NCBI GenBank assembly: GCA_014804695.1
Contig: JAAUZJ010000011.1
Location: forward strand, 242,165-306,164
Reading direction: 5' to 3'
Source: Lachnospiraceae bacterium
GTDB taxonomy: Bacteria > Bacillota > Clostridia > Lachnospirales > Lachnospiraceae
DNA length: 64,000 nucleotides
The stretch's first letter is position 1. Each line of letters begins with the position of its first letter. The position numbers and the translations under genes are program-made. The notes under the pieces were generated by a model that saw only the letters and a list, made by a program, of their open reading frames with translations, was not told where the DNA came from and searched no databases. Shown here piece after piece: positions 17,232-25,781 of this stretch.

Positions 17232-18980
17232 ATGACTGAAGAAATTTTGAGTGTGGTAAACGGTGAAATTTTTGGCGTATGGTTTTTGATTGGCGCCGCT
17301 TTGGTGTTCTGGATGCAGGCCGGATTTGCAATGGTGGAAACCGGATTCACCAGAGCCAAGAACTCAGGTAACATTCTAATGAAAAACCTCATGGATTTTT
17401 GTATCGGTACGGTGGTTTTTATACTGATTGGGTTTGGGCTGTTGCTTGGTGAAGATGTAGTAGGCTTGATTGGAAAACCCGGTTTTGACATTTTTACGGA
17501 TTATGCAAATTTTGACTGGTCGAATTTTGTGTTCAATCTTGTATTTTGTGCTACAACAGCAACTATAGTTTCAGGAGCTATGGCGGAGAGAACTAAATTT
17601 TTGTCATACTGTGTTTATTCGGGAGTAATATCGGCATTGATATATCCGATTGAGGCTCACTGGATATGGGGCGGTGGCTGGCTTTCACAAATTGGTTTTC
17701 ATGATTTTGCAGGCTCATGCGCAATACATATGGTAGGAGGCATTTCTGCACTGATCGGCGCTAAGATAGTGGGAGCACGTATAGGTAAATTTGTGAAAGA
17801 AAAAGGAAAAGACGGTATAAAAGTAAATGCGTTTCCCGGACACAATCTCCCTATAGGCTGCCTTGGCGTATTCATTTTATGGCTTGGATGGTATGGTTTT
17901 AACGGTGCAGCCTGTACAAGTATGGAACAACTCGGTTCGGTTTTTGTTACAACAACAATTGCACCCGCTATTGCTACGGTAGTTTGTATGATATTTACAT
18001 GGGTGAAATACGGTAAACCGGATGTTTCTATGTGTTTAAACGCATCTCTTGCAGGCCTGGTTGCCATTACGGCGCCATGTGATGTTACGGATGCGGCAGG
18101 GGCCATAATTATCGGTGCAGTAGCAGGACTGCTGGTTGTATTTGGCGTATGGCTTTTGGATTACAAACTTCATATTGACGACCCTGTAGGAGCTGTGGCT
18201 GTTCATTGTATGAATGGTATTTGGGGAACAATTTCGGTAGGACTTTTTGCAACAACCTCAGCGCCCGGGAATGAAGATGTCGTTGGTCTTTTCTATGGCG
18301 GCGGGTTTAGACAGCTAGGATTGCAGTTGATCGGTTTCGTATCCGTAGCGGCATGGACTGCAGTAACGATTACGATTGTGTTCCTTGTTATTAAGGCGAT
18401 TTTTGGACTTAGAGTCAGCGAGGAAGAGGAAATTATAGGTTTAGATTCGTGTGAGCATGGACTTGCATCGGCATATTCAGGTTTCAGTATTATGGATATT
18501 TCCAATACTATGACTATGGATGTGAATGAAAATACAAGCTTGGGAACCGATGATTATGATGAGGCTTCTAAGGTACAGAAAGACGCAGCGGTTCCGGTTA
18601 TAGCAGAATTTGCGGAGCATGCAACCGGAATGTATAAAGTAGTGATTGTGGCTAAACTTTCCAGATATGATTATCTGAAGAAAGCAATGAACGAATTAGG
18701 CGTGACCGGAATGACGGTAACACAGGTAATGGGCTGTGGTATCCAGAAAGGCGCGGGAGATGTATACCGCGGCGTTGAAATAGATGCAACACTTCTACCT
18801 AAAGTCAAAGTTGAAGTAATCGTGAGCAAGATTCCAGTTGATTCGGTTATTGCAGCCGCTAAGAAGGCGCTTTACACCGGCCACATCGGAGACGGTAAGA
18901 TTTTTGTATACAATGTTGCCAAAGTAGTCAAGGTGCGTACCGGCGAAGAAGACTATGCGGCGCTTCAGGATGTTGAGTAG
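17232..18980 (+). CDS. amt: Ammonium transporter fused to a PII (GlnK-like) regulatory domain
   Basis: The 582-residue product is an Amt/Mep/Rh channel for ammonium with its own PII regulator attached. Residues 1-~400 hold eleven expected membrane spans with the pore markers 'HDFAGSCAIHMVGG' and 'DPVGAVAVHCMNGIWG' (the twin-His region). Residues 467-582 are a complete PII domain: 'GVTGMTVTQVMGCGIQKG', the T-loop with Y512-R-G (matching uridylylated Tyr51 of E. coli GlnB), 'LLPKVKVEV', 'TGHIGDGKIFV' and the final 'VRTGEEDYAAL'. In most bacteria Amt and GlnK are separate adjacent genes. The fused domain should plug the pore according to 2-oxoglutarate and ATP/ADP. The start at 17232 follows GAGGAGGAG; the longer in-frame start at 17190 lies in the attenuator tail. 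Confidence 0.95.
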   Translation: MTEEILSVVNGEIFGVWFLIGAALVFWMQAGFAMVETGFTRAKNSGNILMKNLMDFCIGTVVFILIGFGLLLGEDVVGLIGKPGFDIFTDYANFDWSNFVFNLVFCATTATIVSGAMAERTKFLSYCVYSGVISALIYPIEAHWIWGGGWLSQIGFHDFAGSCAIHMVGGISALIGAKIVGARIGKFVKEKGKDGIKVNAFPGHNLPIGCLGVFILWLGWYGFNGAACTSMEQLGSVFVTTTIAPAIATVVCMIFTWVKYGKPDVSMCLNASLAGLVAITAPCDVTDAAGAIIIGAVAGLLVVFGVWLLDYKLHIDDPVGAVAVHCMNGIWGTISVGLFATTSAPGNEDVVGLFYGGGFRQLGLQLIGFVSVAAWTAVTITIVFLVIKAIFGLRVSEEEEIIGLDSCEHGLASAYSGFSIMDISNTMTMDVNENTSLGTDDYDEASKVQKDAAVPVIAEFAEHATGMYKVVIVAKLSRYDYLKKAMNELGVTGMTVTQVMGCGIQKGAGDVYRGVEIDATLLPKVKVEVIVSKIPVDSVIAAAKKALYTGHIGDGKIFVYNVAKVVKVRTGEEDYAALQDVE

Positions 18981-19014
18981 ATATTTCTTTTTCCATTTTT
19001 ATATCCCTAATATA

Positions 19015-19043
19015 CCCCCGGTGATTTGTCGCCGGGGGCTTTG
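19015..19043 (+). terminator. Terminator after amt
   Basis: CCCCCGGTGA (19015-19024) and TCGCCGGGGG (19029-19038) form a 10-bp GC-rich stem with one wobble and a TTTG loop, followed by CTTTG. It lies 35 bp after the amt stop codon. Confidence 0.85.
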
Positions 19044-19163
19044 TATAATTGAGTGCGCTGGTACTCGATTTTTTATACAAATTATGGTAAAATATTGTAT
19101 CACTTATATGTTTGCAGATATAATAAAGGTAAAGCAAATAACTATATGAAAGGAAATGGGGTT

Positions 19164-20582
19164 ATGAGAAAAACAAAGATCGTATGTACATTAGGACCGG
19201 CAACGGATAATGAAGATGTATTGAGACAACTCATGCAGGAAGGTATGGATGTTGCAAGATGCAATTTTTCACATGGCGTCTATGAGGACCATAAAAAGCG
19301 GATGGATATGGTGAAAAAAATCCGCAAGGAAGTAAAGAAACCCGTTGCAATTCTTCTGGATACCAAGGGACCTGAAGTAAGGGTAAAGCAGTTTAAAGAA
19401 GGAAAGATTACCTTAAAAGAGGGACAACTTTTTACCCTGACGTCTGATGAAGTGGAGGGAACGGAAGAAAAGGTAAGCATTACTTATAACCGTCTGTATG
19501 AGGATTTGGAAAACGGTATGACGGTGCTTATTGATGACGGTCTGATCGAAATGCGTGTAGAGAAGGTTGAGAAGACCAATATTGTATGCCGGGTAATAAA
19601 TGGTGGTGTTGTTTCTAATAATAAGGGAATTAATATACCGGATGTGAATCTTTCCATGCCGTATCTGAGCGATAAGGACAGAGATGATATTCTATTTGGA
19701 ATTGCTGAGGATGTAGATTTTATTGCGGCATCTTTTGTTCAGAAAAAAGATGATATCATGCAGCTTAGAAGGCTCCTTGATAAAAACGGCGGCGAAAATA
19801 TCAAGATTATTGCCAAAATAGAAAACAGACAGGGCGTGGAAAATATTGATGAGATCATAGAAGTGTCTGACGGCATAATGGTAGCAAGGGGAGATATGGG
19901 TGTAGAGATACCATATGAAGAAGTGCCTGTGCTGCAGAAAATGATCATTAAGAAGGTATACGAGGTCGGCAAGCAGGTTATCACGGCGACGCAGATGTTA
20001 GAGTCTATGGTAAAAAATCCAAGGCCTACCAGAGCGGAAGCTACGGATATTGCAAATGCGGTATATGACGGAACAAGTGCAATCATGCTCTCCGGAGAAA
20101 CGGCAGCAGGGGCTTATCCGGTTGAGGCCGTTAAAACTATGGTAAGGATTGCGGAGCGTACGGAGAAAGATGTTGACTATTGTAAGAGATTTTTCAATCA
20201 CGACAGAAAGGCAAATCCGGATATTACGGATGCAATCTGCCATGCAACCTGTACTACGGCACACGATTTAAATGCCAAGGCGATTGTTACCGTTACCAAG
20301 TCCGGATATTCGGCTAGAATGATATCCAGATATAGACCATCCAGCGAAATCATAGGCTGCGCCACTTCGGAAAAAGTGTGCAGACAGCTTAGTATGGCAT
20401 GGGGAGTTATACCGGTTCTTCTTAAAGAAGAAAAAGATGTTTTCGATTTATTTGATAATGCAATAACTGCGGCCAAGAATATGAATTTACTTGAAAAAGA
20501 CGATCTGACCGTAATTACATCCGGTGTGCCTATAGGTATTTCAGGCACAACCAACATGATAAAGGTACAGACTGTACAGTAG
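19164..20582 (+). CDS. pyk: Pyruvate kinase
   Basis: This 472-residue enzyme transfers phosphate from phosphoenolpyruvate to ADP, giving pyruvate and ATP at the end of glycolysis. The N-terminus 'MRKTKIVCTLGPATDN' is the canonical pyruvate kinase start. Further signatures are 'MDVARCNFSHG', 'LLDTKGPEVR', the catalytic Lys region 'IIAKIENRQGVENIDEI', the metal site 'VARGDMGVEIP' and 'TATQMLESM'. It lacks the extra C-terminal PEP-utiliser-like domain found in Bacillus Pyk, so it is the short form. ATG at 19164 is preferred over upstream in-frame codons because AAAGGA sits at about 19150 and homology begins here. Confidence 0.97.
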   Translation: MRKTKIVCTLGPATDNEDVLRQLMQEGMDVARCNFSHGVYEDHKKRMDMVKKIRKEVKKPVAILLDTKGPEVRVKQFKEGKITLKEGQLFTLTSDEVEGTEEKVSITYNRLYEDLENGMTVLIDDGLIEMRVEKVEKTNIVCRVINGGVVSNNKGINIPDVNLSMPYLSDKDRDDILFGIAEDVDFIAASFVQKKDDIMQLRRLLDKNGGENIKIIAKIENRQGVENIDEIIEVSDGIMVARGDMGVEIPYEEVPVLQKMIIKKVYEVGKQVITATQMLESMVKNPRPTRAEATDIANAVYDGTSAIMLSGETAAGAYPVEAVKTMVRIAERTEKDVDYCKRFFNHDRKANPDITDAICHATCTTAHDLNAKAIVTVTKSGYSARMISRYRPSSEIIGCATSEKVCRQLSMAWGVIPVLLKEEKDVFDLFDNAITAAKNMNLLEKDDLTVITSGVPIGISGTTNMIKVQTVQ

Positions 20583-20636
20583 TCATAAGTCTGACAGCCA
20601 TAAGTTATTCTTTTTAAATAGTATAAAGATGTTGTT

Positions 20637-21563
20637 TTAAACGGTAAATAAAGTGACTATCGGAATAGTAACAAGGCTTAGGACAGTCGTTAGTATAATG
20701 CCCTGTGAAATAGTAGACTCATCGATATTAAGCTGTTTAGACAGCATAAGCGGCATATTGCCGGCAGGAACGGACAGCATCAGGGCAGCAGTGTTTACGA
20801 TTAAGGCTTCTTTGATGAACAGACTAAGTAACAGTGTGAAGCCTATGGGCAGCATGATCTGTCTTATAATTGTATAGGCATAGAGCTTCGGATGGGTAAA
20901 GATATCCTTCGGAGCCATCTGTGCCACCGATACGCCAAGCACCAGCATTGATAAGAAAGTTGTTGTTCTTCCGGCATAAGTAAGGGAAGACGATATAATT
21001 GTCGGAATATTGAAGTCTGCAAGATAAAATATAATTGTGAGCAGGGCGGAAATAGTTCCTGCGTTTACGAGTTTGTTAAGAAAGTTTTCGGAGCCGTCTG
21101 ATTTGGCGGCTTTTTTTAGTACACCCATTCCATAAGTGTAGAGCAGGACATTATAAATTAAGTTGCTTAAGGAGACAAAAATTAAGGAACCAGAGCCTAA
21201 TACGGCGGAAGCGAGAGGTATTCCGATAAAGCCCACATTTCCGAAAATCGTTAACATCCGGTAGGAATAACGGGCATGTTCAGGTATCCTTAATATCAAC
21301 GGAATCAGGTAGGCAAAGAGGACCAGTACCGCATAAGAAAGCAGGAATACACATAAGCCGACAAGCAGTTCGTGTAAAGACAGCTTGGGGGAGTCATCAA
21401 ATGCTGAGCATATGAGTAACGCAGGATTGGTGACGTTTACTATTATACCTGAAATCTGACCGGAGGTGGTTTCGGAGAGCATTTTCTTATGATAAAGGAA
21501 CATGCCGGTAAGGATTAGGATAAGGATTATTATCATTTGTTCTAGGACTACGGTTATGCTCAT
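20637..21563 (-). CDS. AEC family transporter (auxin efflux carrier/malate permease type)
   Basis: This is a 308-residue integral membrane protein with about ten hydrophobic spans. The pattern matches the AEC family: 'IILILILTGMFLYHKKMLSE' at the N-terminus, 'VNVTNPALLICSAF', 'FGNVGFIGIPLASAVLG' (the conserved GN.GFIG.P loop in the first half), and 'PAGNMPLMLSKQLN' in the second. Bacterial members export or import organic acids such as malate or malonate, and some move amino-acid derivatives. The substrate cannot be read from sequence. AAGGAG sits about 15 bases before the ATG. The gene converges with pyk and is the only gene of its transcript. Confidence 0.88.
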   Translation of the reverse strand: MSITVVLEQMIIILILILTGMFLYHKKMLSETTSGQISGIIVNVTNPALLICSAFDDSPKLSLHELLVGLCVFLLSYAVLVLFAYLIPLILRIPEHARYSYRMLTIFGNVGFIGIPLASAVLGSGSLIFVSLSNLIYNVLLYTYGMGVLKKAAKSDGSENFLNKLVNAGTISALLTIIFYLADFNIPTIISSSLTYAGRTTTFLSMLVLGVSVAQMAPKDIFTHPKLYAYTIIRQIMLPIGFTLLLSLFIKEALIVNTAALMLSVPAGNMPLMLSKQLNIDESTISQGIILTTVLSLVTIPIVTLFTV

Positions 21564-21825
21564 GATGTTTTAGGCTCCTTGTTTATTGTAGATAAAGTTT
21601 AATGGCTCTATTATTTTTTTGATAATAGATATCGTAGCACATTTATTCAAAATGTAAAGTGCAATATTCTGAAAAATGTAAATTAAGTATTTACATAAAG
21701 TGTCCGATATATATATTGAATTATACGCTTTTCTATTTGTATTAGAGATATAATTTGGTGGGCATAAAACGACACACGTGTCAAAAAGGAGTTTGACATA
21801 GGGATTTAACAAGGAGGTATGTATT

Positions 21826-22878
21826 ATGGCGTTACGTTTGATAGGAAGAGATGAGAATAGTTTCGTGATCAGCCACAATAAGAATGCGGAAATGAGAAGG
21901 GAGGCACGAAACAATAAGGGAAAAGGCGTTAAATTGACCAATAAGTCAATTAACCTGGCTGGATTTAAAGGCGATAATGATGCTCTTACGATGCGTAAGC
22001 AGCTTGCCAGAAAAAAGGCAATGAAAATGATAAGCGATGCATGGGCGGGCGATAAGAAGATTGATTTTGATATTGGTGAGATAAGAAATAAGATTAGTGA
22101 ACGCAAGGAAGAAATTAATGCTTATAACGATTCTTTGCAGGAATTTCAGCAGCAAAAAGCAGAATTAAAAGAATATTATGGCATATCTGATTATACACAG
22201 GAAGATATGGATTTGCTTGATAAAAAACTCAAGTCTGCCACTAATCCCGGGATAGAATTTACGCAGGAGGAATTGGAGCGTCTTGGTGAATTAGATGAAG
22301 AAGCGTATGCTAAATATAAGGAGCAGACGGCGGGAATAGATACTGCAACGGACTTTTATGAGTTGAAGAAGTCTCAGGAATGGCAGATGGTAGAGGCATA
22401 CCAGTCAGAGATTAACGGTATTCATTTAGAGCGCCTTAAATTCCGCGAAATGTTCGATGCACAGGAAAAGGCAGAAAAAATTTATGCGGATGCCAGCAAA
22501 GACGCTATCAATACGTTAATCGGAGAGATGCAGGAGCATATCGAGGAAACCCACGAAGAGAAATGGGAAGAAGCCAAGGAAGCTGCAGAGAAGAAAGAAG
22601 AGCAGGAAGAGAAAATCGAAGAGCAGAGACAGGAAAAAGAGGAGTTTCAGGAGCAGCTTGAGATTAAACGCGAAGAAAGCAGTGAGGCTGAGGAAACCAG
22701 AATCGAGCAGGAAAAGAACGCGAGAGAACAGGGAGAGATTATTGAAGGCGCAACGGAGTATATGGGCGGTGACGCAGGCATGTCTTCTGATGTGAAAGCA
22801 GCAATTAAGGATATGCTGAATAAGATGAAAGTTCTTGAGGAGGACTTAAAGGGCGCGGAAATTGACGATAAATTATGA
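21826..22878 (+). CDS. Coiled-coil protein of unknown function
   Basis: The product has 350 residues, is highly charged, and shows no signal peptide or membrane segment. Most of it is predicted by eye to be coiled coil: long stretches of E, K, Q and A with heptad spacing, especially the region from about residue 200 to 290 ('EEQEEKIEEQRQEKEEFQ'). The N-terminal ~60 residues ('LIGRDENSFVISHNKNAEMR') are more varied and may be the specific part. I know similar proteins as uncharacterised in Lachnospiraceae but have no function to offer. AAGGAGG precedes the ATG, and TATAAT at 21749-21754 is a possible -10 box. The next gene begins 24 bp later, so the two may be co-transcribed. Confidence 0.8.
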   Translation: MALRLIGRDENSFVISHNKNAEMRREARNNKGKGVKLTNKSINLAGFKGDNDALTMRKQLARKKAMKMISDAWAGDKKIDFDIGEIRNKISERKEEINAYNDSLQEFQQQKAELKEYYGISDYTQEDMDLLDKKLKSATNPGIEFTQEELERLGELDEEAYAKYKEQTAGIDTATDFYELKKSQEWQMVEAYQSEINGIHLERLKFREMFDAQEKAEKIYADASKDAINTLIGEMQEHIEETHEEKWEEAKEAAEKKEEQEEKIEEQRQEKEEFQEQLEIKREESSEAEETRIEQEKNAREQGEIIEGATEYMGGDAGMSSDVKAAIKDMLNKMKVLEEDLKGAEIDDKL

Positions 22879-22902
22879 TAGTAATGTGAAAAGAGTTCGG
22901 AT

Positions 22903-24081
22903 ATGAAAAAGATAATGCTTTTTGAAGGTGATATTGAGACACAAGGGTACTTTTCCATACAGCTTGCCGAAGCGTTTCAGAAAATGGGGCATCAGACCTT
23001 TATATTTGACCTTAGCAGACCTTGGAACAGCTCTCAGCGTTTTTTCAAGTTTTATGAAAAGGGAAATACGGTGCTGGTGAACTTTAATTTTCATGGGATG
23101 AGCGGGGAAGAGATTTTTCTGGATGAAAATGACCGCATGATGTGGGATGCGTTGCAGATACCTGTTTATAATATTGTGGTGGACCATCCTATGTATTATC
23201 ACCATTTTTTGGAAAAAGTCCCTAAGGATTATCATCATATAAGCATAGATAGAAACCATGAAAAGTATATGGAGCGGTTTTTCCCTGAGATTAAGAGGGG
23301 ACCGTTTCTACCGCTTGCAGGAACGAAACTTTATCCTGACAAGTCTTATACTCCAGCAGAGTATAGAAGATATGATGTGACGATGGTGGGAAATTATACG
23401 CCGCCGAGTCAGTTTGAGAAGTATATTACCAGAATAGATGATGAGTATACGGAATTTTATTATGGCATGATTGATGATCTGCTTGCACACCCGATGAAGA
23501 CTGTTGAGGAAGTCGCTGAGGAGCATATACGCAGGGAGATACCCGAAGTTACGCATGAAGAATTAAAGATGCTTATGAGTAAGCTGACCTTTATAGACTT
23601 GTATGTGCGTTTCACAACAAGAGGTGAAGCAGTCAGGGCGTTGGCGGATGCAGGCATCAAAGTCAATGTCTTTGGCGGCGGCTGGGATCAGTTAGAGTGT
23701 AAGAAACCAGAGAATCTTATTGTCGGAAACAGTCTTGATTCAGTAGGCTGTTTGAAAAAATTATGCCAGAGTAAGATTTCGTTAAATGTGATGCCTTGGT
23801 TTAGGGACGGCGCACATGACAGAATTTTTAATTCCATGTTAAACGGGGCGCTGTGTCTGACAGACAGCAGTGCATATCTTGAAGAAATCCTTAAGGATAA
23901 GGAAAATTGCAGAATATATTCTACCGCTGATATTGAAGCGCTGCCGGATATGGTTTACGGTCTGCTTGCCAACCCTTCAGGCTTGCAGCAGGTCATAGAT
24001 AAGGGGTATAATTTAGCTGAGTCGGCACATACATGGGAGCATCGTGCGGCGCTGCTTAATGAAATGTACTTTAAAGATTAG
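22903..24081 (+). CDS. CgeB-like glycosyltransferase family protein
   Basis: The 392-residue product resembles GT-B fold proteins of the CgeB/DUF3880 plus glycosyl-transferase group. The N-terminal half has a Rossmann-like beginning ('IMLFEGDIETQGYFSIQLAE') and the 'VDHPMYYHHFL' segment seen in DUF3880-type proteins. The C-terminal half carries 'INVFGGGWDQ'-like strand ('VNVFGGGWDQLE'), 'SLNVMPWFRDGAHDRIFNSMLNGALCLTD' and 'AHTWEHRA', which are typical of the nucleotide-sugar-binding domain of this group. Donor and acceptor are unknown. Relatives modify cell-surface structures, spores or flagellin, and none of those can be chosen from this context. It is cytoplasmic and lies 24 bp after the coiled-coil gene. 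Confidence 0.75.
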   Translation: MKKIMLFEGDIETQGYFSIQLAEAFQKMGHQTFIFDLSRPWNSSQRFFKFYEKGNTVLVNFNFHGMSGEEIFLDENDRMMWDALQIPVYNIVVDHPMYYHHFLEKVPKDYHHISIDRNHEKYMERFFPEIKRGPFLPLAGTKLYPDKSYTPAEYRRYDVTMVGNYTPPSQFEKYITRIDDEYTEFYYGMIDDLLAHPMKTVEEVAEEHIRREIPEVTHEELKMLMSKLTFIDLYVRFTTRGEAVRALADAGIKVNVFGGGWDQLECKKPENLIVGNSLDSVGCLKKLCQSKISLNVMPWFRDGAHDRIFNSMLNGALCLTDSSAYLEEILKDKENCRIYSTADIEALPDMVYGLLANPSGLQQVIDKGYNLAESAHTWEHRAALLNEMYFKD

Positions 24082-24096
24082 AAGAGATGAAATAAA

Positions 24097-24786
24097 ATGA
24101 TAAGAGGAAAATATAAACATATAGGATTTGCGTTCCACAAAACAATTCCCGTTATGCTTGGTTATCTCTTTTTAGGGATGGCGTTTGGTTTGCTTCTGCA
24201 AAATGCGGGATATAGTTTTTTGTGGGCGTTTTTGTCGAGTTTAATAATATATGCAGGTAGTATGCAGTTTGTGCTTGTGACTTTATTGACCGGAGGAGTC
24301 AGCCTGATTCATACGGCGCTGATGACTCTATTTATAAACGGAAGACATATATTTTACGGACTCTCTTTTGTAGAAAAATATAAAAAGATGGGAAAGGCTT
24401 ATCCGTATCTGGTCTTTTCACTGACAGACGAAACCTATTCAGTCCTTTGCGGGACACATGTGCCGGAGGATATGGATGAAAAGAAGGTCTTTTTTTGGAT
24501 TTCATTTCTGGATCAGTGTTATTGGGTACTTGGTTCGACATTAGGCGGCCTGGCTGGCCAGTATATTACGTTTGATTCAACCGGAATTGATTTTAGTATG
24601 ACAGCGCTTTTTGTTGTTATAGTTATAGAGCAGTGGCAGGAAAAGGAAGCGCATATTTCTGCAATTATAGGGGCAGTATGCGGAATTGTATTTCTGCTTA
24701 TTTTTGGTGCGGACCGATTTATTCTGCCTGCATTGTTATGTGCTATGATGGCGCTGATTATTATGAATAAGGCGAAAAAAAGCTGA
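24097..24786 (+). CDS. azlC: AzlC family branched-chain amino-acid exporter, large subunit
   Basis: The 229-residue membrane protein matches the AzlC (BrnF) subunit of two-component exporters that move leucine, isoleucine, valine and analogues out of the cell. It shows seven or so hydrophobic spans with the family features 'GMAFGLLLQNAGYS', 'IYAGSMQFVLVTLL', 'INGRHIFYGLSF' and 'LTDETYSVL'. The small subunit AzlD follows 61 bp downstream, as is usual for the pair. The gene starts 15 bp after the glycosyltransferase gene, so both may be on one transcript. Confidence 0.93.
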   Translation: MIRGKYKHIGFAFHKTIPVMLGYLFLGMAFGLLLQNAGYSFLWAFLSSLIIYAGSMQFVLVTLLTGGVSLIHTALMTLFINGRHIFYGLSFVEKYKKMGKAYPYLVFSLTDETYSVLCGTHVPEDMDEKKVFFWISFLDQCYWVLGSTLGGLAGQYITFDSTGIDFSMTALFVVIVIEQWQEKEAHISAIIGAVCGIVFLLIFGADRFILPALLCAMMALIIMNKAKKS

Positions 24787-24847
24787 AAAACGGACAATTA
24801 ACTGTTAAATTTGAGCATATGCTTAAGCATACGGATGGGGATAATAG

Positions 24848-25174
24848 ATGAATACAACACATTCTTTATTAATAATAGCAGTGGTTTCGCTGTGCACAAT
24901 ATTTTTACGGGCTTTCCCTTTTTTGATCTTCGGTGGTAAAAAGGAAGTACCGTCTACCGTACAATATTTGGGAAAAGCGCTTCCACCTGCAATAATGGCG
25001 GTATTAGTGGTATACTGTCTTAGGGGAGTGTCTTTTTTGCAGGGAAATCATGGCATACCTGAAATCATTTCAGTATTGCTGGTTGCCGGTCTGCATATTT
25101 GGAAGAAAAATATATTGTTAAGTATCGGACTTGGAACGGTCTGTTATATGCTGCTTGTGCAGTTGGTTTTTTAA
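24848..25174 (+). CDS. azlD: AzlD family branched-chain amino-acid exporter, small subunit
   Basis: This 108-residue protein has four hydrophobic spans and the AzlD (BrnE) pattern: 'TIFLRAFPFLIFG' near the N-terminus, 'YLGKALPPAIMAVLVVYCL' in the middle and a hydrophobic C-terminus. It should form the exporter with AzlC directly upstream. Length is normal for the family. GGGGAT lies about 10 bases before the ATG. Confidence 0.92.
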   Translation: MNTTHSLLIIAVVSLCTIFLRAFPFLIFGGKKEVPSTVQYLGKALPPAIMAVLVVYCLRGVSFLQGNHGIPEIISVLLVAGLHIWKKNILLSIGLGTVCYMLLVQLVF

Positions 25175-25211
25175 GCAGCTTTAAGCTTTTGGAAGGGAAC
25201 GGTTAATTATT

Positions 25212-25781
25212 GTGGGAATAACTGATAAATTGAGACGCAGACGCGCCGAGGCGCTAAAGCGGAATTTTGAACGTTACCGGAGAATTCATGCTCTTTTGGA
25301 AAAACATGGAAATGATATTATAAATTCAGATAATTTTCAGATGACAAGATCGCATATACAGCATGGCAGCGTTACCGTCAATGAGCATTGCAGATATGTG
25401 GCAATTTACAGTCTTATTTTGAATAAAAGACTGGGACTGCACTGCAATCTAAGGGACTTGGTAAGAGGCGCTCTGCTGCACGATTATTTTTTATATGATT
25501 GGCACGATAAAGAATATCTGTCCCAGCGTAAAAGGTTTCATGGATTCCATCATCCGAAGACAGCCCTGAAAAATGCAGATAAAGAGTACCAATTAACGGA
25601 CGTACAGCGTGATATAATTGTAAAGCATATGTTCCCATTGGTAATCAAGCCGCCAATTTACAGGGAAGCATGGGTGGTTACTGCTGCAGATAAGTATTGT
25701 TCATTAATGGAAACGCTGAGGATTCGCAAAGGACATGGAAAAGCAATCGGAAACAGAGCAAAAATCGCAAACTCTATATGA
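25212..25781 (+). CDS. HD-domain phosphohydrolase-like protein
   Basis: The 189-residue product carries an HD-superfamily metal site. His59 ('VNEHC'), His90-Asp91 ('LLHDYFLYDW') and a later Asp in 'AADKYCSL' fit the H...HD...D ligand order. HD proteins hydrolyse phosphate esters of nucleotides and related molecules; this one's substrate is not known. Translation appears to start at GTG 25212, with GGAAGGGA about 15-20 bases upstream. The 3' end overlaps the next gene by 47 bases in another frame, which suggests translational coupling with the decarboxylase. Confidence 0.8.
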   Translation: MGITDKLRRRRAEALKRNFERYRRIHALLEKHGNDIINSDNFQMTRSHIQHGSVTVNEHCRYVAIYSLILNKRLGLHCNLRDLVRGALLHDYFLYDWHDKEYLSQRKRFHGFHHPKTALKNADKEYQLTDVQRDIIVKHMFPLVIKPPIYREAWVVTAADKYCSLMETLRIRKGHGKAIGNRAKIANSI

